Shown here: positions 60,429-64,000 of the stretch, in pieces
Layout of the letters: each line of letters begins with the position of its first letter
Numbering within the stretch: position 1 is the first letter of the stretch
Origin: CAYQQR01 sp964420035
Lineage (GTDB): Bacteria > Bacteroidota > Bacteroidia > Bacteroidales > SM23-62
Length of the DNA: 64,000 bases
Direction of reading: 5' to 3'
Assembly (NCBI GenBank): GCA_964420035.1
Contig: CAYQQR010000011.1
Coordinates: 1-64,000, forward strand
The notes under the pieces: generated by a model
Told to the model about the DNA's origin: nothing
The model's database searches: none
Seen by the model: only the letters and a program-made list of their open reading frames with translations
Program-made: the position numbers and the translations under genes

Positions 60429-63287
60429 TTACCTGGCCTTCCTTCCGTTCACCCAAAGCTCTTTTCCTGCAAGCGCTCCTTTGGGTTCCACGATGTATTC
60501 CACACCGGGGGGTATTTCGCACTGCACCACTAATTTATCCTTGTCCCGATGCCAGGATACCCGGATCTCACCTTTGGGGTGGGGCACCGTTCCCGAGGCC
60601 CAGCTTATTCCCTCCGCTCGCGGAGCGATCCTGACTCTTTCGGGTTCTGTAAAATCCGGGTAACCTAAGTCGACTCCCAGGATATAAGAGGACATGACAA
60701 AGGTGGGCCCACCGCTCCAGGCATGACTAAGGGTGCCCTGTCCCCCGTCCCTGCCGTCACCGAAGTTTTCCCACGCGGTATCATTGTATTTCAGGATCAT
60801 GGGGGACCAGTATTTCCGGATGAAATCCTCTGCAATACCGGTATAACCCAGCTTGCACAGGGCACTTAAAATATAAAATCCCCCGTAGGGAGTTGCCCGT
60901 CTTTGACGGTCCCGATCCCCGATATCGACCAGGGTACGTTCAAAATACACCCTGAGCCTTTTATCCTGTTCCGGCGTGGAGATACCCCACAACACGGGCC
61001 AGGCACTCGATATGGGATAGTGATGATCGATCTGCTTCCCGTCTTTGAAACCATCGTGAAAAGCACCGGCCTTTTCATCCCAGCACAGCACCTGTATTCG
61101 TTCTTCCAGTTCCGTTGCTTTCTCCCGAAGTTCATCCCTGTCGCCATGCTTCCCCAGGCGGTCCGCCACATAGGCCAGGGAACGGAAGGAACGGGCGATC
61201 AGGGCCTGCATGCTTGTCAGCAGGGCATTCTTGTCGATCCCGGTCCATTCTATAAAGGCCCTGCCATGCCCATACAATCCGTTCTCCTGCTTACTGTCTT
61301 CAAGACGATCCAGCATAATTTTGTATCCCGGGTAATATTCGCGGGCGAATTTCAGGTCGCCGGTGCGGTTGATCACCCAGGCATAGGCTTCAAGGGTCAA
61401 CAGGGGATAATCCGACATATGATTGACGCTGGCATATACCTGCTCAGTTTCCGGGATCATCAAATCCCTGTACATATCCGCTAAGATGGTAATGCTTTTT
61501 TTCATGAGCCGGCTGTCGCCGCTGCCGGCCAGTGTAATTGCATATTCCGGTAAAGCATCCCCGGCATACAATCCTCTTTCCCGGAAGGGGGTGTCGGTAT
61601 AGGAATCTTCGGCACAAACCCTGAGGGTCCTCCATCCCAGCTCCCATATTTCTTTGAACATGGGATCGGAGCAACGAAATGTTCCTTTCTTGTCAAAGGG
61701 ATAGATCTGGGACACCATACCCGTCCTCATGATCGTTACCGGTCCGCTGTGCCGGCTGATGTTCAGTTGTATAAACCGTGCCCCGTAAGGTTTAAAGCTT
61801 TCGAACCGGTTCTTTCCGCCCCTGGCAATATGGCGGACCCCCGTGTACAATCCCGCCCGTTTAAGGATGTAGGGGCGGTTGCCCAGGGTATCTTCCGCAA
61901 ATCCCAGGTCAAAGACCGTTCCCCGGGGTGCTTCGTAATCTATGAACAGCCTTCCCAGGGTTTTTTGACCCATGTCAAAAACGAAAGCGGCAGGAAAAGT
62001 ATCCTCAACCTGCAGTCCGGTTACCCGGTGGGTCTGGGAAGGCAGTTCTTCTTCGAAACAGGACCACGCTATCTCCCATGCCGGATTGCCGGCGGTTTTG
62101 CCCCGTTCCTTCCCGGTCCATCGGGCAGATAAGTCGGGAAGATCCCCGGGATCCTCAAAGGGCAGGGGCAATTGTCTTACCGAATCTTCCTCTGCAGCCA
62201 AAAAAGGACCCGCTGTTTTAAAGATATAGGGCGAGCTTTCTTCCTTACCGGCCGATACGATCAATCCTTTATCCCGGGGCAAAGCCACATAAAACTCCCA
62301 GCTGGCCCAAACCACATCGTACTTGATGAAGAAGAAATTCCATCCTCTTTTCAGTTCCAGCATGATATCATTTCGATTGGGTTTACCGGGTTCGATCCCC
62401 ACGCCCTGTATCGGTCCTTTCCCGTTCAACCAGAATTCACCCCACCACATTCCTGCTTTAACATTCTGTCTTTTGGGAGAATAGATATAGGTATAGGCAA
62501 AAACTCTTTTATTGGCCGTGAATTCCTGCCGGGTGCGATCTTTGGTCTTGACCCTGAACGAATACAGCTCTTCATCAGTACTGAGCTTATATTTTCCGGT
62601 CAGGTAAAGCGGCAGCCGTTCATTTTGGGTCAGGTGGGGTATCTGCCTGGGTAAGAGGGATCCCCAGTGATCCTGTCCCGGAACGGGGATCACTTTTTTC
62701 CACAGGTCAAGATCAGACCGGGGATCGTAGAGGCTTGCCGGGTCTTTTCTTGCATCATGGATCTCCACGGCCCCGGTGGCGAAGGACATCTTGGGTGCCT
62801 GCCGGTCGTATGCATTCAGTTCCACGCATTTCCAGTTTCCCGGTGTGGAAAGATCGAAGCTGCGGCCGGTGGGTGTGCTGACTTCCCCCCAGGCGATAAA
62901 ACCACCCCTGCTCAGCGGCAACTGGAAGGTATTCATCCCGTTGGACAGGGCCTTTACCGTAATGCAATTTTTACCTCGCTGCAGGTAGGGAGCAATATTA
63001 TAACTGTCGTACTCGGGATGCTCGGGATAACCCCGGGAGGGACCGAAATTGATGAAGTGACCGTTCACGATCAGATGGTAGCGTGAATCTGCAAACAAAT
63101 GGATCTCCGCATTTTTTATCAGGCTATCCTGCAATTGGAAATCATAGCGGAACAGGGCGTAATCGTTCCTTTCAAGTCCCGTGCTATCGTGCCAGACAAA
63201 CAGTGCATCCGTATACGGGGCCGGCCGGTCACATGCAATTGCGAATGACAGTATGAGTAGGGTAAAAATGGATCCAATCTGTTTCAT
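60429..63287 (-). CDS. GH78-like alpha-L-rhamnosidase (lipoprotein)
   Basis: A 952-residue lipoprotein from the ATG at 63287 (lipobox ending C19, AIAC); a start at 63296 adds three residues. N-terminal beta-domains (about 20-470) precede an (alpha/alpha)6 catalytic barrel (about 500-860). The GH78 general acid region is seen as DTPFRERGLYAGDA (near residue 565), and the base region as TAWENFGDG (Glu near 840). GH78 enzymes are inverting alpha-L-rhamnosidases. A final beta-domain closes the protein. It starts the minus-strand operon leading to kynU and the TAT aldo/keto reductase. Confidence 0.88.
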   Translation of the reverse strand: MKQIGSIFTLLILSFAIACDRPAPYTDALFVWHDSTGLERNDYALFRYDFQLQDSLIKNAEIHLFADSRYHLIVNGHFINFGPSRGYPEHPEYDSYNIAPYLQRGKNCITVKALSNGMNTFQLPLSRGGFIAWGEVSTPTGRSFDLSTPGNWKCVELNAYDRQAPKMSFATGAVEIHDARKDPASLYDPRSDLDLWKKVIPVPGQDHWGSLLPRQIPHLTQNERLPLYLTGKYKLSTDEELYSFRVKTKDRTRQEFTANKRVFAYTYIYSPKRQNVKAGMWWGEFWLNGKGPIQGVGIEPGKPNRNDIMLELKRGWNFFFIKYDVVWASWEFYVALPRDKGLIVSAGKEESSPYIFKTAGPFLAAEEDSVRQLPLPFEDPGDLPDLSARWTGKERGKTAGNPAWEIAWSCFEEELPSQTHRVTGLQVEDTFPAAFVFDMGQKTLGRLFIDYEAPRGTVFDLGFAEDTLGNRPYILKRAGLYTGVRHIARGGKNRFESFKPYGARFIQLNISRHSGPVTIMRTGMVSQIYPFDKKGTFRCSDPMFKEIWELGWRTLRVCAEDSYTDTPFRERGLYAGDALPEYAITLAGSGDSRLMKKSITILADMYRDLMIPETEQVYASVNHMSDYPLLTLEAYAWVINRTGDLKFAREYYPGYKIMLDRLEDSKQENGLYGHGRAFIEWTGIDKNALLTSMQALIARSFRSLAYVADRLGKHGDRDELREKATELEERIQVLCWDEKAGAFHDGFKDGKQIDHHYPISSAWPVLWGISTPEQDKRLRVYFERTLVDIGDRDRQRRATPYGGFYILSALCKLGYTGIAEDFIRKYWSPMILKYNDTAWENFGDGRDGGQGTLSHAWSGGPTFVMSSYILGVDLGYPDFTEPERVRIAPRAEGISWASGTVPHPKGEIRVSWHRDKDKLVVQCEIPPGVEYIVEPKGALAGKELWVNGRKAR

Positions 63288-63420
63288 AAGACTCATAATT
63301 AAAGATTACTGATTTCGAATTTCGGATTTTACACGTATAGGATCGGCGGCTTAATTTAGTTAATTTTAACACAATTCTAAAGATCCTCCAATGAAACCGA
63401 CTATCCTCCTTCTTAACAAA

Positions 63421-64000
63421 ATGAACAAACAATCCAACTGTATTTTGTGGATGTTATTCCTGTTATTATCTTCCCTGGCCCGGGGGCAGGCCGGGCAGGT
63501 TGGCCTTTCACCTTCAGAAGACTCCCGGTATTACCAGCCCTTGGAACAGGTCTCCGTTTATTTCCCTGCAGATCACGGCCTGAAAGTATTTGACGCGGAC
63601 GGCAATATGTATCATCATTCCGGTACATCAGGGGACACGGAATTTACGGTCGGCGGTGCACTGGGCCGGCACCGCTGGGAGCTGTATGCACCGGACGGCA
63701 AGCTGGACGGGACAGGGATATTTGATGTCGACTGCCATACAGACATCAGGGATGCAGCCGGTACCTACAGTGAATACCTGGATATCCTGTACTGGTCGAT
63801 GGTCAAGAATTGGGGAGAAAGCGGCATTGAACGGATCAACGGGAAGTTCTATAAACATTTCGTTCGCTGGTTGCGGGATCACGTTCACACCATGAAGGGA
63901 ATGAAATATTTTTACGGCGACCTGCAGTCGGGGATCGGTCTTTATGCCGACACCCAGCGGGAAGACGGCATGATCTGGGACAATGTATATCGCAGGACGC
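63421..64000 (+). CDS. Secreted putative glycosidase, cut by window end
   Basis: An open frame of about 193 codons that runs off the window. It begins with a signal peptide (about 1-24, LLLSSLARGQ), then a short beta-domain, and near the cut shows GDLQSGIGLYADTQREDGMIWDN, which resembles the start of an (alpha/alpha)6 six-hairpin glycosidase barrel. An in-frame ATG 30 bases upstream (63391) is possible. It is divergent from the GH78 gene, which suggests a shared control region. Family assignment is tentative because most of the protein is missing. Confidence 0.6.
   Translation, partial: MNKQSNCILWMLFLLLSSLARGQAGQVGLSPSEDSRYYQPLEQVSVYFPADHGLKVFDADGNMYHHSGTSGDTEFTVGGALGRHRWELYAPDGKLDGTGIFDVDCHTDIRDAAGTYSEYLDILYWSMVKNWGESGIERINGKFYKHFVRWLRDHVHTMKGMKYFYGDLQSGIGLYADTQREDGMIWDNVYRRT

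Overview
The window reads as a chromosomal segment of a polysaccharide-degrading Bacteroidota bacterium. Direct signs are a SusC/SusD pair, two secreted proteins with C-terminal type IX secretion (T9SS) sorting domains, many SPII lipoproteins, a rarity of Shine-Dalgarno sequences, and several promoters of the Bacteroidota form (TTTG, about 18 bases, TAnnTTTG). The content (sulfatases, rhamnosidase-like and fucosidase enzymes) suits a marine or sediment member, perhaps near Marinilabiliales/Prolixibacteraceae; that placement is inference. No tRNA, rRNA, CRISPR array, classical transposase or transcriptional regulator was seen.

Layout. (1) 0.2-5.7 kb: a plus-strand sugar-catabolism group (aldo/keto reductase, PHP-domain protein, class II aldolase fused to a short-chain dehydrogenase, SorE-like zinc dehydrogenase). 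(2) 5.7-6.7 kb: a repeat-rich stretch holding a 44-bp tandem repeat and a 522-bp cassette in which a DUF559 nuclease gene lies between 43-bp hairpin-forming inverted repeats. (3) 6.7-11.9 kb: a minus-strand operon (transaldolase, KdsD-like isomerase, PfkB kinase), a divergent polyol-type zinc dehydrogenase, and an NCS1-type permease with a small membrane protein. (4) 12.3-22.8 kb: a secreted CBM9/DOMON-like T9SS protein, SusC, SusD, a SusE-position lipoprotein, a membrane SGNH hydrolase, a TPR lipoprotein and a GH29 alpha-L-fucosidase. (5) 23.1-35.9 kb: nitrogen genes (porin, PII protein, AmtB, TrpB2-like enzyme, GltB and GltD) around a carbamoyltransferase cassette (SxtJ-like, DUF5989, NodU/CmcH family). 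(6) 36.1-64 kb: a large glycan-degradation region with two minus-strand operons (sulfatase, sulfatase, GH106-like, GH116-like, ADP-ribosylglycohydrolase-fold lipoprotein, FG-GAP protein; and GH78, GH106-like, kynureninase, TAT-exported aldo/keto reductase), a 1922-residue multidomain T9SS protein with a probable clan GH-A catalytic domain, and a gene cut by the window end.

How the parts may work together (inference): surface and periplasmic sulfatases, rhamnosidase-like enzymes and the fucosidase could strip a sulfated, deoxy-sugar-rich polysaccharide. SusC/SusD would import oligomers. The aldolase, dehydrogenase, kinase and transaldolase genes could carry released sugars or polyols into central metabolism. 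The nitrogen genes would supply glutamate.

The least conventional signals are regulatory and structural. The gltB leader encodes a 19-residue peptide whose stop codon begins a segment able to pair with the 5' arm of an intrinsic terminator, giving a complete two-state attenuator. The DUF559 cassette resembles a REP/RAYT unit with a nuclease in place of the transposase. Four copies of a 17-21 bp palindrome related to CCTGCCTGCCGGCAGGCAGG each sit in the middle of an unrelated 7- or 8-bp tandem array, in register with the array units.
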